Below, piece after piece: positions 20,503 to 32,948 of a stretch of 64,000 bases of DNA (position 1 is its first letter; the number at the start of each line of letters is the position of its first letter). This DNA is from Neoarius graeffei. Lineage: Eukaryota > Chordata > Actinopteri > Siluriformes > Ariidae. The stretch covers positions 33,796,335 to 33,860,334 of the forward strand of contig NC_083589.1 in NCBI RefSeq assembly GCF_027579695.1, given 5' to 3'. The notes below the pieces were generated by a model, which did no database searches, was not told the DNA's origin, and saw only the letters and a program-made list of their open reading frames with translations. Both the position numbers and the translations under genes were made by a program.

Positions 20503-21098
20503 GTATGCCCTTCAAATAATGTGCGCAGTATAGGCTATTGATGTTTTATTATGAGCCATGTACAGTATCCTAATGTTTTTTGTTTCTGAGTTACATGTTC
20601 GTTTGAAGGACTTGATGTACTAAATAACATAGTTGCACCCGGTAGTGTTGAAATTGGTAAACACCGCAGTTGCGGACATTTTGTAGCCTAAAATGATGTT
20701 ATGATAAGCTTTAATAAAGGGCCCGGTCATTTGCCCCGCCCCCGGCCCGGCTCTGACTTGTTCCGCCACTGTCACTGATGTCACTGTTTGCGCTGCTTAA
20801 CGACATCACGTGACGTCCACCCACTTTCGCTAACTCCACCCAATGTGTCCACCCACTTCCAGCCAGCACGGTTCAGCGCGGTTGTAGTCGAAATGCAACT
20901 CCAACAGCCCCGCTCAGCTCGACTCAGCTCGACTCAGCACGGCACAGCTCAGCCGCGTTTGTAGTGGAAAAGCGGCATTAGAGTCACCAGTTAACCTAAG
21001 CTGCATGCCTTTGGACTGTGGGGGAAACCGGAGCACCCGGAGGAAACCCACGCAGACATGGGGAGAACATGCAAACTCCACACAGAAAGGCCCTAGTC

Positions 21099-22403
21099 CA
21101 GTGGTTCTCAAACTTTTTTCACCAAGTACCACCTCAGAAAATACTTGGCTCTCCAAGTACCACCATAATGACCAACATTAAAATACAGTAGCGTAGTAGG
21201 CCTAAGTATTCATTAAAAACAAGGCGGAGGTTTTATTTAACAAGTATATTTAATATTGTTGGCCACTGTAACATTACGCACAGTACTTTGAACAGTAACA
21301 CTGTGTTTAAATATAGAAAAATAAAACACTGTCCTTAGATAATGAATCAAATAAAATTAATTGCACATAAAAGTGAAATAAACATTGTACTAAAATAAAT
21401 CAAGCTGTATGGCAAAATATCTACTGTTCTTAATGCGCTCAATCAGTGTCTTTTTAACATCGTCAGCCATGTCGTTTATTCTCCTTGACACGGTGTCATT
21501 TGAAAGCGGCACCAAGTTTAACTCTCTGGCAGCTTTCTCTCCACACATGATACGTGTCATCTCTTTGGCTAATGGTAAACACAGCAGTTCCCCGATTGTG
21601 TGCGGCTTACCGGCTCTGGCGATCAGGAGGCTGGCACGATATGAAGCTTCCTGTGCTTTGGCTACGGGTGTACCATAGGACAGAATGGTGGACTTGGACT
21701 GCTTCAGTTCATCACGTTTTCGTAAAAAAAATCCATTGGTTTGTCCTTTAGTGCTGTGTGTTTGGTTGTAAGATGCCGTTTGAGATGTGATGGTTTCATG
21801 GACTCATTGCTCAGAACGTCGCCGAATACAACACACTGCGGCCTGGGCAGCTCCTCTGTCCCGCTCCAAATGAATCCCAGTTTTATGTATTTTTCGTCAT
21901 ACTTCCTCCTCACTGGTTTCTGCTGTTTGCTAGCAGTTCTGGGGCTGGTTTTGCCACTGTCGTTAGCATCCGCGCTCGGCTCACGCACGTTCTCTTCAGT
22001 TCTCCCTCTCTCCTGATCCACGCTCCCATTCGTGGATTTAAGCCACGACAGTAATTTTGTCGTACTCATCATAATTAGCAAAGCCACCTCCACCTTTTCC
22101 CATCACAGCCTAGTCTACCAATGGCGGATAACCGTCTGTCATCGGAACCGGCGGGAATGCGTACGTATGCTACGTATGGCTACCCAGAAGCACTTGCAAA
22201 CTTTTTTAAATTATTAACTTAATTTGTATTTCCTTTCATTTTCTTGTCATCGGTTGATAAGATATTTTCATCCATTCGGATATTATGGATAGTATTTCAC
22301 TTTTTTTTTAGATTTATATTTAATTAAGTGATTCTTTGGCGTACCACTAGAATGGAGCCCGTGTACCACTAGTGGTACGCGTACCACAGTTTGAGAATCT
22401 CTG
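21099..22403 (-). mobile_element. hAT transposon fragment in the V-SINE, with 8-bp TSD
   Basis: The ends CAGTGGTTCTCAAACT and, inverted from the right, CAGAGATTCTCAAACT form the terminal repeats. CCCTAGTC at 21091-21098 and 22404-22411 is an exact 8-bp duplication, diagnostic for hAT. About 1.3 kb, retaining only the N-terminal third of the transposase on the minus strand. The internal deletion makes it non-autonomous. Confidence 0.92.
21400..22093 (-). pseudogene. hAT transposase N-terminus with BED-type finger
   Basis: From ATG 22093 the minus frame has a basic linker, then a BED-like zinc finger: Lys-Tyr-Ile-Lys-Leu-Gly-Phe, Pro-Gln-Cys-Val-Val-Phe-Gly, and Ser-His-Leu-Lys-Arg-His-Leu-Thr-Thr-Lys-His. 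The second Cys of the expected Cys-x-x-Cys is Phe, so metal binding would be lost. The frame stops at about 21704. One base too many in the A8 run at 21724-21731 explains it, because the next frame continues with typical downstream sequence (Glu-Leu-Lys-Gln-Ser-Lys, later Leu-Pro-Leu-Ala-Lys-Glu-Met) to about 21400. This resembles fish ZBED/SCAND3-like hAT proteins. The catalytic part is missing. Confidence 0.75.
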
Positions 22404-22496
22404 CCCTAGTCGGCCACGGGGCTCGAACCCGGACCTTCTTGCTGTGAGGCGACAGCGCTAACCACTACACCACCGTGCTGCCCAGCTCTAGAAGCT

Positions 22497-23650
22497 ATTC
22501 TTAGATAATAAACATACTTTCAGGTTTGTTGGTAATTCAAAAGATATCACCACAATGTGTTTTTGATCAATTGCTCAGTCCATCTGGTCTTACTCTAAGG
22601 TTCTTGGTTCCTTTTGGTGATCTTCAGGTTATTTATTAAACCTCCAACTTTCACCATGTGATAAGCAGATTTATCTTGGGTCCTCTTCATGAGGTGCAGC
22701 TTTCCTCCTAACAGACTTGCTTTATTTTTAGGACATCATTTAACCAGACATATCAAGTTGAATCCAATCAGCAGCTGAATATGAAGGGGAAAAAAAGATT
22801 AGCAAGTTGTTTCCATGTTATATTGTTGAAATGAAGATTTCACCCATCACCCTATTATCAGCTAGACGTTTGTGTGTTAGATGGAAAATAATAGATTGAT
22901 TTCCACCATCTGGTTTTCATAAGCATATTCTGTTTGCGTCTAATAGATGCTTTTGAAAAACATATTTTGGATATGATATGTGGAAGACGCTACAGCTGTT
23001 CACCACACATGTACCCATGGGAAGGCATCACTCACTCGTAGTCACAAAAGTCACTTTTGTGTTTGTGTGACTGCAAGAGAGAGGGAGCTCAGATACTGTT
23101 CTGAAATGACAGAAGATGTGCCTTATGGGTTGAAATGAGTCACTCACCAAACAGGAAGTGAAAGAAAGCTCTACTTCCTGCCTAGACAGTTGGACTCTTT
23201 GTTAAATGGCAACAGTGTAACTCTTTCTGTAAGTCTTTTATAAAAGAGTCCTCCTTTCTCAGTTCCACATGCTGTTCACAAGTTTCCAAAATACAGTTGT
23301 TTATATCTCATTCTTTCATTCTCTGTTTGCCTGATTGCATTTTTTTTTTTTTTTTGCAAAATTTGACCCTGTAACTTTGAATCTTTTTGTACCATTGTGT
23401 TGATAACTGGAAATGGGAAGAAACACTGCTAGAGTCAGTTTTTTTTTCTGTCCTTTTACTTCTTTAGTCCAAAGACTTGCATACACACCCAGACACCTAG
23501 AATACTTTAATCTAAAGGTTTGGCAAAATGGCTGACAAGACAAATAGGACTGAAGCTAGCAAGTCATACTAACTAGCCCATTAGCTCATCCAATTAAACT
23601 AGGAACAATGTCATTCATGCATATTATTGTAGCACAAACCTTTCTTCATA
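22497..23650. other. Gene-free stretch
   Basis: About 1.15 kb without supportable exon or repeat structure; poly-T at 23340-23355. Confidence 0.45.
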
Positions 23651-23654
23651 TTTG

Positions 23655-23800
23655 TCTGTGAAGGTTCTCAGTCATTCAGGTCACTGTAATTCATAGGTGC
23701 TAAAAAAGACAACTGGACTTGATTGAAATCCTTGAAGACGTTTCACCTCTCATCCGAAAGGCTTCTTCAGTTCTGTCTGACTAGTGGAGAGTTTCAGGTA
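23655..23800 (-). mobile_element. Penelope-like element fragment
   Basis: On the minus strand the segment reads CTGAAGAAGCCTTTCGGATG, then AGAGGTGAAACGTCTTCAAG, then a piece ending in CAAGTCCAGTTG. This motif is widespread in fish and known from the terminal repeats of Penelope-like retroelements. No RT or GIY-YIG sequence accompanies it. Confidence 0.55.
23737..23756 (-). ncRNA. Hammerhead-ribozyme-like core motif
   Basis: The minus strand 20-mer CGGATGAGAGGTGAAACGTC matches the minimal hammerhead core layout (cUGAUGAG, short stem II, GAAAC, GUC), with G in place of the first U. Penelope-like elements are known to carry such short-stem hammerheads. Whether this copy could still cleave is uncertain because of that substitution. 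Confidence 0.45.
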
Positions 23801-24011
23801 TTTGTCCTCTAGTGGACCAAAAGCAACCCTAAGGAGAATCGTTGAGGTCACATGGGTATATTATATTCATATAATTATATATTCATATGATCAGGACTAC
23901 CAATATGCTAACTGTGTCGAAATTATTTTGTATTAGACCTTTATTATAGGCCTTGTCTGTGCATGTATCCATTCTGAGGAGTTTGAAAGGAATTGTGCTG
24001 TTTTGTTTACA

Positions 24012-24342
24012 AAAGTCAAAGTCCCTCTCACGCCAGAATTTGATCTTCCCAGGCAGCCTCCTGTCCCAGTACTAACCAACTGTTAAGGTGTATGGGTGCG
24101 GCGCTGATCTCTGTTTTGATAGCCCTTGGCCTCTCGCCTATACAACTAGGGTTACAGTGGGGGGCTAGTTCTCTGGTAACCGTGAGAGTTTGACTTCCCC
24201 ACTCGCATCTGTATTGCAGCGTGCCTTGCCAGATGGAGTAGGTACCATTTTTATGATGGTCTTTGGTATGACCCGACCACAAGTAGAACTCGTGATCTCC
24301 CGGTCGAGAGGCGGACACGCTAACCACTAGGCCAACTCATGG
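24012..24342 (-). mobile_element. Second tRNA-derived SINE family, copy 2, with TSD
   Basis: Inverted head (CGCTAACCACTAGGCCAACTC) at the right and the family tail at the left (AAAGTCAAAGTCCCTCTCAC). TGTTTTGTTTACA (23999-24011) and TGTTTTATTTACA (24343-24355) form a 13-base duplication with one mismatch. Confidence 0.88.
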
Positions 24343-24545
24343 TTGTTTTATTTACAACTATGATGAAAAAGTCTTTCTCTATAAAAAATGTACCTCACTC
24401 TATGAATCTTAGTTTGAGATGAAACTATATTTTAAATTTAAAAAATGTACATGAACAAGGTTTCATCATTTTCACAAGTTTCACACAATATTGTTGCTTC
24501 CTTACATGACCATTGATGGACTCCAACAATTCTTAGGGTCACATA

Positions 24546-26149
<1,604 letters not shown>

Positions 26150-26151
26150 TA

Positions 26152-27100
26152 TGAGTGACAGATCAGAAATTTTTATTATGGGGTGGTTTTGCAGGGTGCC
26201 ACATTGATGTAGGTGAAGAATAAACACTAAAAAATACATTAATCTTGTGTTTTTCATGATGGATGTCAATGATGATTTAAAAATAACTGAATCATAAAAT
26301 CATAATGTCAGCAATAGCAATCAAATTCAAGAAGCATCAGGATGCAAAAGGAATTGGTTTGTAATCACATCAAGGCATCTGAAATGAAATCTAATCAAAT
26401 CATGAGCTGCTGAGAGATTCCTTTCCCGACTAATAAACTGGTGACTTATACAGTGTCCTGTATTATTCACATTATCATGCAATTGTTATCGAATTTAAGC
26501 CAGTGTACATTAATTGCTCACTTTTTAGATTTTGCACAGAAAAAGGTTACTATTTCCATCCTTACTCACTCACCTTGAATGAAGACTCGGCAATGTAAAT
26601 GCAACCTTGAGTAAGATGTTACGCTATTCCTTCTTTCTTGCTTTCTCAGCCAGGCATGTCTCAGATTTTTACCAGTGAGTTAGTTGTGCAAATCCACATA
26701 TGAATAATGCATTCATATTTTTTAAATATAAATTTCTTGTATGTTTAGGTAGTATTGCTACTGGATAACACTGGTATTCAGAATTGGTGATAAGTGGGCC
26801 CCTTTAGGTACAGATAAAGTATCTGTATTCAGACTTGACAGGCGAATGATTTTTAGAGCTGGTCTACTCATTTTCCTGAGCAGAGCTGTTGGAGAAATAA
26901 TTTTTCAGCTGTGTGAAAAAAGAAATCAAGCTACATATAATGCAAAATGATGACGCATAATACATTTTACGGTTAAAATAAAGTATACTGTCAGAACAAT
27001 AGCCAAAAATGTAAGGAATCTGTATGAACAATGCCTAAATGCCGAGATATTTTGTAAGGTCTTTTCACAATTTTGTTTTTATATCCTCACTGATTGTGTT
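26152..27100. other. Gene-free AT-rich stretch
   Basis: About 950 bp with no repeat family, exon or structure that can be supported. Confidence 0.45.
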
Positions 27101-27104
27101 TAAC

Positions 27105-27440
27105 TCACTGCCGCCTCACAGCAAGTAGGTTCTTGGTTCAAGCCCAGTGGCTGACGAGGACCTTTCTGTGCGGAGTTTGCATGTTCTCCCCGTGTCTGCG
27201 TGGGTTTCCTCCGGGTGCTCCGGTTTCCCCCACAGTCCAAAGACATTCAGTTAGGTTAACTGGTACTCTAAATTGCCCATATGTGTGAATGTTTGTTTCC
27301 CCGAGCCCGGAAATGGGAGGGTTGCAGCAGGAAGAGCATCCGGCATAAAACTATTCTCCAATTAATATGACATGTGGATCAGTAGGGTCCACATGGACCC
27401 CGACCTGGCAATAGTGCTGGACAAGGAGGAAGAAGAAGAA
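27105..27440 (+). mobile_element. V-SINE-related copy, variant tail
   Basis: The head (CCGCCTCACAGCAAGTAGG), B box region GGTTCAAGCCC and body (CAGTCCAAAGACATTCAG) match V-SINE. The 3' part instead reads GGAAATGGGAGGGTTGCAGC, GCATCCGGCATAAAAC and ATATGACATGTGGATCAGTA, ending in (GAA)n. The same variant tail occurs at 46940-47105, so this is a subfamily. The first bases of the head are missing. Confidence 0.85.
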
Positions 27441-27599
27441 GAAGACTGCTTGTGCTTAACTCCACTCTGAACAAGGCCCATTGTGCAATAATTAAATTTT
27501 GTGTTTTATTTTCAGGCCTCTGGACTTGGGGTAGGAAATCAAGGAAGCAAGCAGGCCATAAAATTGATAGCATCTTTATTTTAAACGATATACTCGATA

Positions 27600-27975
27600 C
27601 TATTTCATCTTATTCCACAGCTTGGTAGAATACTCGATTCTGATTGGTCAATTAAAGCATTTTATGGTCTGTATTGTCTGTATAACAGATTGCTATGGAC
27701 CATGTCATTAGCGGAAACAGAAAAAAAATCATTTTTAAATCAATATTTTGTGTCAAGTTATTGATTTCCTTAGTAAGCAGCTGTATAATAAGTGGAATAA
27801 TATACAGCAAGCCAGTCATTATTGCGAAATAAACCCCTTCAAAATGATTCAAGACCCCTCCAATTTGCATCAGGGTCCTGCATCATTCTGTCAGGGTTTA
27901 TTTCTCAATAATGACCAGCTCGCTGTACTTCCTTATATCACAGTGTTGATGAATTCTCAAATCTGATGAGACAGA
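27600..27975. repeat. Foldback repeat of unknown class
   Basis: GCAAGCCAGTCATTATTGCG plus AAATAAACCCC at 27806-27838 is the near-inverse of 27893-27926, giving an imperfect hairpin with about 32-bp arms and a 55-bp loop. ACTCGATTCTGATTGGTCAA at 27632 is a phrase common at fish DNA-element ends. The superfamily is not resolved. Confidence 0.5.
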
Positions 27976-28166
27976 AATTTTTTTCAATCACGGCAGCTCT
28001 GACAGTAGTCCTGGCTGTATTTCAAATGATAGGTTTATATTAACATGCTTGTCCTAAAATGTTACCGTTTCTATAGGAACGGCTCATTCATATTTAACAG
28101 TTATTTCACGCGTAGCGTCAAGTCGACTATAAGCCATGTACGATGAGATTGAGCGGAATAACTGTT

Positions 28167-28574
28167 TTATTCTATCCACATTCACTGGATTTTGATAAAC
28201 AGAGCATTTTTATTTTTATTTTTTGCAAATTCGATACATAAAAAATTTATACAAAACATCCGACAAAATCATTTCCGCTTAGAATGTAAACAAACCGGCG
28301 AAATGACAGGAGCAATTTGTGAAAATGCTATAATAATAATTATTGAAAATTTAAAAAAGATACGCTCTTACCATCAAAATACATTCATTCCATAGTTTGT
28401 TGTGTTTTTTGTATTTGGGGGGGTTTGTTTTCAAGTAGAGTTTTTATTTCGTCCTCGGTTGGTTCAGCAACACGGTCTGCCATTTTGTTTTTCTCTCCTC
28501 ACGGTATATGAGCTGATATCCTCGTAGTAGAGTAGCCAATCAGAGTGCACATCCAGTGAATGTGGATAGAATAA
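28167..28574 (-). mobile_element. Short DNA element with 24-bp perfect inverted repeats
   Basis: TTATTCTATCCACATTCACT plus GGAT (28167-28190) is repeated exactly in inverse at 28551-28574. The 360-bp interior holds a minus-strand protein start (28483) and a GT donor-like sequence after it. The superfamily is uncertain, because no target duplication is clear. Confidence 0.65.
28370..28483 (-). pseudogene. Transposon protein start of DUF3504-like type
   Basis: From ATG 28483 the minus frame reads Met-Ala-Asp-Arg-Val-Ala-Glu-Pro-Thr-Glu-Asp-Glu-Ile-Lys-Thr-Leu-Leu. After a run of seven C bases the frame must shift to give Asn-Thr-Lys-Asn-Thr. This leader pattern (acidic helix ending Lys-x-x-x-Asn-Thr-Lys) recalls the starts of Crypton-derived DUF3504 proteins in fish. 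A similar start lies at 35757. Only some 35 codons remain; the assignment is weak. Confidence 0.3.
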
Positions 28575-28599
28575 TATGTTATCATATGTTTGAGAGCGC

Positions 28600-29903
28600 C
28601 GAAGGGAGGGCGGGACCAAGTTGGGGAGAAAATGAGGAAAAAATGTTTTAAAAAGCATGATGTTTGATTATCATTTGTTCATCAATTTAAATTTATAATC
28701 ATTGGTAAATCCCAGTGGTAGAAAAAGAATAAAGCACTTCAGGACAAGCTGTTTTATCCTTTCCATGTTTATTTATCAAATTCTCACAATTTAAAACTCT
28801 TACTATATTATGATTTGCATACAAAGGTCAAGCTTAATACCTTTAGCGAATGTCGGCTCAATAGCAAAACATTTGAGTGGTGTATGTTTCAGAGTTTCAC
28901 ACTGTGCTTCCTACTGTATCTACAGCATGTTCTAGTTGGGTTGAGATCTTTATTATATGTACAAAGGAAATCTTTTGTCCTCCTGATAAAACATTGGATC
29001 ACACTATTACATAAAGTATTTGCAATTTTATATATATTTACACCTGCACTTGATAAAAGAACACAGCCGTGTAAAAGCGAGGAAATCAGGCGGATTGTTC
29101 TGGTCTTGCATAATTTACACGTTTGTGTGTACGCACGAGAGAGAGTGAGAGAGAGAGCGAGAGAGAGAGAGAGATTGTCTTATCAGTTAACCTTTATTTC
29201 CAATGCACTCATGCACACACTCATAATTGCATTTTTAAAATCCTATCTGCTTGTCTGCTTGTTCTGGCAGTGAGTGCTGAACAGTCATTCTCATCAAGTC
29301 TGCTTTTTTAAGACAATATACACGTGGGCAGATGGCTTGGGGCTTATTTGAAGAAATCAAATGGCTTACAAAAGGCAGGAAAGATTGCATTTATGAAATA
29401 ATCCCCCCATATTTATTTCGTCTACACACCCGAGTACACAATGGTTGGGGTTTTTTTTTCTGTTCCTCTTTTTTTCCATTTGCCTCGTTCTTTTTTCAAG
29501 CCGAATGAACGCAGAGAGGAAGCGGGGGGAGAGACATACTGTGGGAGGTTTGTGTTAGACATAATTTATTTAGATTAGGAGCACAGATCACACTGAATAT
29601 CATTTGTAGCTAGATCCTCAGGCTAGTGTAAGCCTATGTGTCGCTGTGGAAGATGGGAAAGAGCTGGAGAATGCATTAATCTTTTCATCTCCATCTTTCC
29701 TTCACATTCCTCTCTCTCTCTCTCTCTCTCTCTGAAAGCCTTGGAGAAAAGCCAGCCTTGCTGTATTTCTGTGTGTGTCTACGCTTTGATTGTCCACTAA
29801 TGAGATTAGAAGCTGTAAAAAAAGTGCGTGATGTTTTGTGACTGAAAGTAAACAGGCCATGATGAGGAAAAGCCAAATCTCTCTGTCTGTCTGTCTGTCT
29901 GTG

Positions 29904-29956
<53 letters not shown>

Positions 29957-30895
29957 AGCTTGTGTTATTGCATAGATTAAGCTCCTTCCCAGCTGACTTC
30001 AGGATCTCACTTGTGTGTGTATCTCCTGTGACCACCATGTTGCAACCATCTTCAATCTCTGACTGCACACAGTTTGTTGGCCAGAAATGAGAAGTGAAAA
30101 AAAAAAAATCCTCCAATAGCAGAACTGCAAGCTTGTGACATCACTGGTGGATTAAAAAAATATATATACTGTAAGAACTGAGCAGGATGTTTCGCACGTT
30201 GCCAATTAGCCTTCATATGATACATATTAACTTCAATCTGGCACATATTAGCATCCATTCGTTTTTAATTCTTTATTGTTTTTCTATCCTCTCTGTGTCT
30301 CTGCTGTTGCAATCTGCAAGTCTTGGCTCTGTTTCACCATCTCTTCTTCTCTCCCTCTCAAACCCATGCAAAAACAAATCCACACTGAAACACATTAGTG
30401 CAACGTGCAACAACAGACGCAAACAGATTTCTTACTGATCCAACACGTACACTCAGTTGAAACAACCTCAAACTCTTTACTTCTGCTTTCATTTCGGAAC
30501 AAGTAGAATGGCAGGCATTTACAGTACAGGATGTGGCCATGTGTCACACAGGAAGTAGGGTTTGTCAGATATGAACGGTTGTATCATGTGATGAGGAACA
30601 AGGTCTGTGTGTTTACCTCATCAACTGAACATTTGTGGGTCCAGGTTGCACATGGGAGCACATGTAATTTGAGATATCTCTAACAGTGTATATATTGGCA
30701 AATAACATTTTTGCGATTTACATTTTTGGGGTTATGCCAGAACTCGCATGCATCTGATGAGCTAAATTAATTGTATATTGTGGTGTGCAGAGTGTGAACA
30801 ATAACTTTGGAATAAGGTGTCAGTTTAGAAGTGTATATCAGCATAAATGAAAGCCATCTTAAACCAAATACATGCAGATACATATGTATATCCAG
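28600..30895. other. Gene-free stretch with GA/TC and CA/GT microsatellites
   Basis: It holds (GA)n at 29140-29174, (TC)n at 29708-29733, and the compound (TCTG)(TC)(CA) tract at 29880-29954. No exon or transposon terminus could be supported in about 2.3 kb. Confidence 0.5.
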
Positions 30896-31251
30896 TGCCC
30901 TCCATAATTATTGGCAATCCTTGTAAAGATTAGTTCCTACACACTCCAATCAACTCAAAAATGTCCAATTGAAATGGGAAACATACTTCAGTTACATTGT
31001 GTTCACTATCATTTCCAAAGGTGCCAATAATAGTGGCTCATGTGTTTTTTGCTGAAAAAAAATCTTTCTTGATGAGGGATTTGTATTTTTTTGTTTTGTT
31101 TTGTTTTCCTGAATAAATTTATTTCAATTAAAGGTTGGATTTTTCTCTTTTTTTCAGTGTAAGATGAAGCGACTTAATCAAAAGGTGGATTTTTTTTTCG
31201 AACCCTTTGTACTAAACTTTACAAGGGGTGCCAACAATTATGGATGACACT
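30896..31251. mobile_element. Tc1/mariner-type MITE
   Basis: The left end CAGTGCCCTCCATAATTATT and the inverted right end CAGTGTCATCCATAATTGTT define about 31-bp terminal repeats, continuing into GGCA..CC(T)TG. The 356-bp interior is non-coding. The TA target is not intact on either side. The termini are typical of a fish Tc1-like family. Confidence 0.75.
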
Positions 31252-31319
31252 GTCGATAAATATTTCATTTAAGAGAGGGAATGCTCATATAAGTATATAA
31301 GCAAGTCAGCTTGAGGTGT

Positions 31320-31690
31320 GGGCGGCACGGTGGTGTAGTGGTTAGCGCTGTCGCCTCACAGCAAGAAGGTCCTGGGTTCGAGCCCCGGGGCTGGCGAGGG
31401 CCTTTCTGTGTGGAGTTTGCATGTTCTCCCCGTGTCCGCGTGGGTTTCCTCTGGGTGCTCCGGTTTCCCCCACAGTCCAAAGACATGCAGGTTAGGTTAA
31501 CTGGTGACTCTAAAATTGACCGTAGGTGTGAATGGGAGTGTGAATGGTTGTCTGTGTCTATGTGTCAGCCCTGTGATGACCTGGCGACTTGTCCAGGGTG
31601 TACCCCGCCTTTCACCCCTAGTCAGCTGGGATAGGCTCCAGCTTGCCTGTGACCCTGTAGAAGGATAAAGCGGCTAGAGATAATGAGATG
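31320..31690 (+). mobile_element. V-SINE copy with 12-bp TSD
   Basis: A full-length element with intact A- and B-box-like segments. AGCTTGAGGTGT occurs exactly at 31308-31319 and 31691-31702. Confidence 0.96.
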
Positions 31691-31702
31691 AGCTTGAGGT
31701 GT

Positions 31703-32063
31703 TTGTGATGATTTACATTTGATGATTTAAACAGGTAGCTAAAAGTTTCTCTTAGTTTGTTCACCTCATTAGTGTTTTAGTTCCAATGCAAAACGTGGAC
31801 CCCAGACAATTCTTGGATGTTTGATGTAAGGGGGAAAAAATGAGCTGCAACCAGGTGGTGCAAAGTAGCACTGCAGAACCAAAAGTGAAGGTGGTGGAGC
31901 TAGATCAGATCCAACTCCTCCGATAAGGATTACCCTCATACTAATCCCTCACCCTAACCCTGATACTAAACCCATTTCTCCAGGCTGAAACACACTGAGT
32001 TGTATCCACCCCCTGGACTTTTGGTAGGAGGACCTGGATTAGGTCCAATTGTACTGCATGGAC
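31703..32063. other. Gene-free spacer
   Basis: Nothing supportable was seen in about 360 bp. Confidence 0.4.
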
Positions 32064-32290
32064 TTTTTACCTCGCCCACTACGAAGTAAGTGGGGTGAGG
32101 TATTGTTTTTGGTCGGGTTTTTTTCTTTCTTTGTTTTTTGTTAGCAACATTACAGGAAAACGGCTGGCCCAATCTTCATGAAACTTTCAGGATAGATGGA
32201 CATTGATCTCAAATAGAAGCTCCAACATTTTAAGGGTCATCTGGTCAAGGTCACGGTGATCAAAAAGGTAAAAAAAAAAAAAGCTCTGAG
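32064..32290 (-). mobile_element. Probable RTE-like LINE 3' end, second type
   Basis: On the minus strand it runs through CATGAAGATTGGGCCAGCCG, TGTAATGTTGCTAACAAAAA and ends with a short inverted ACTTACTTCGTAGTGGGCGAGGTAA-like pair (CCTCGCCCACT/AGTGGGGTGAGG). Its plan parallels the repeats at 5733 and 6424 but the sequence differs, suggesting related LINE 3' ends. Confidence 0.45.
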
Positions 32291-32936
32291 CTCAGACTGT
32301 GGGAGCACTGCCTCGGAATGACTTCTCCCACAAACACGCTGATTGGATCACTACCTGCCTCATTTGCATACACTGTGCTGTCATTGGATGGTTTCTTGGA
32401 TCGTTTACAAACGCAAAGGAAGGGTTTTTGGCCACTGATAAAAACTTCCATACACTGTTGATTTATTATTATTAATTAGCCCGCTACAGACTAGAATAAA
32501 GAAATCACTTTCAGACATGTTTATGCTTATTACAGAGGGAAAGTGCGTTCCACTGAGCTCTAGCACCGGGCCATTTCTGGGAAATAAGAGTTTGGTTCAT
32601 GGCGACAGCGTGTGTATGTCAGCCTCAGTTCGGAGGTTTCAGTTTCAAAAACTGTAAGAGGTCAGAGTAGAATAATATAAAGTACAGACACTTGGTATAT
32701 TTTACTTCTGGGATTTTTAAATTGTTATTTTTAGATTACGCTTCATTTTTGTGGCTACTGCCTCATAGAGTAAATATATATGTTAGATTTACTGTATGGA
32801 CATGGGATCAGAAAACAATTTTATTTATAAGCAGCAGCCACATGGACCCATAGGGTACCTATTATTTTCGTGATATCTTCCTTCATATTCATCATACGGT
32901 AAGTACTACCGGACGCGGTTTGTTTTGCCTGGAAAC
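32291..32936. other. Gene-free spacer
   Basis: About 640 bp with no exon or recognisable repeat. Confidence 0.4.
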
Positions 32937-32948
32937 ACTTGTTGTTCT

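Larger units (their letters stand above)
19440..20680 (+). repeat. Diverged tandem duplication inside the Harbinger-like element
   Basis: The segment CGTATGCCCTTCAAATAATG ... GTGTTGAAATTGGTAAACAC occurs twice: 19440-19486 plus 20300-20425 (separated by the hAT MITE), and 20502-20665 as one piece. So the duplication predates the MITE insertion, or the MITE inserted in one copy only. Confidence 0.75.
18915..20977. mobile_element. PIF/Harbinger-like DNA transposon in the V-SINE
   Basis: The ends are TGGCCCTTTTCCACTAC and, inverted from the right, TGCCGCTTTTCCACTAC. TTA (18912-18914 and 20978-20980) is the target duplication and restores the SINE when collapsed. Subterminal regions are rich in GCTCAGC/GACTCAGC-like short repeats on both sides. 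The 3-bp TWA target favours PIF/Harbinger. The interior holds a possible N-terminal ORF, a hAT MITE, a tandemly repeated segment and a hAT transposase scrap, so the interior is itself composite. Confidence 0.75.
18720..22483 (-). mobile_element. V-SINE copy split by two nested DNA transposons
   Basis: Only about 390 bp is SINE: 18720-18914 (tail and rear body), 20978-21098 (middle body) and 22404-22483 (B box and head). The 13-base repeat AGCTCTAGAAGCT at 18707-18719 and 22484-22496 frames the whole block. It proves that the outer pieces belong to one insertion and that the material between arrived later. Confidence 0.93.
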
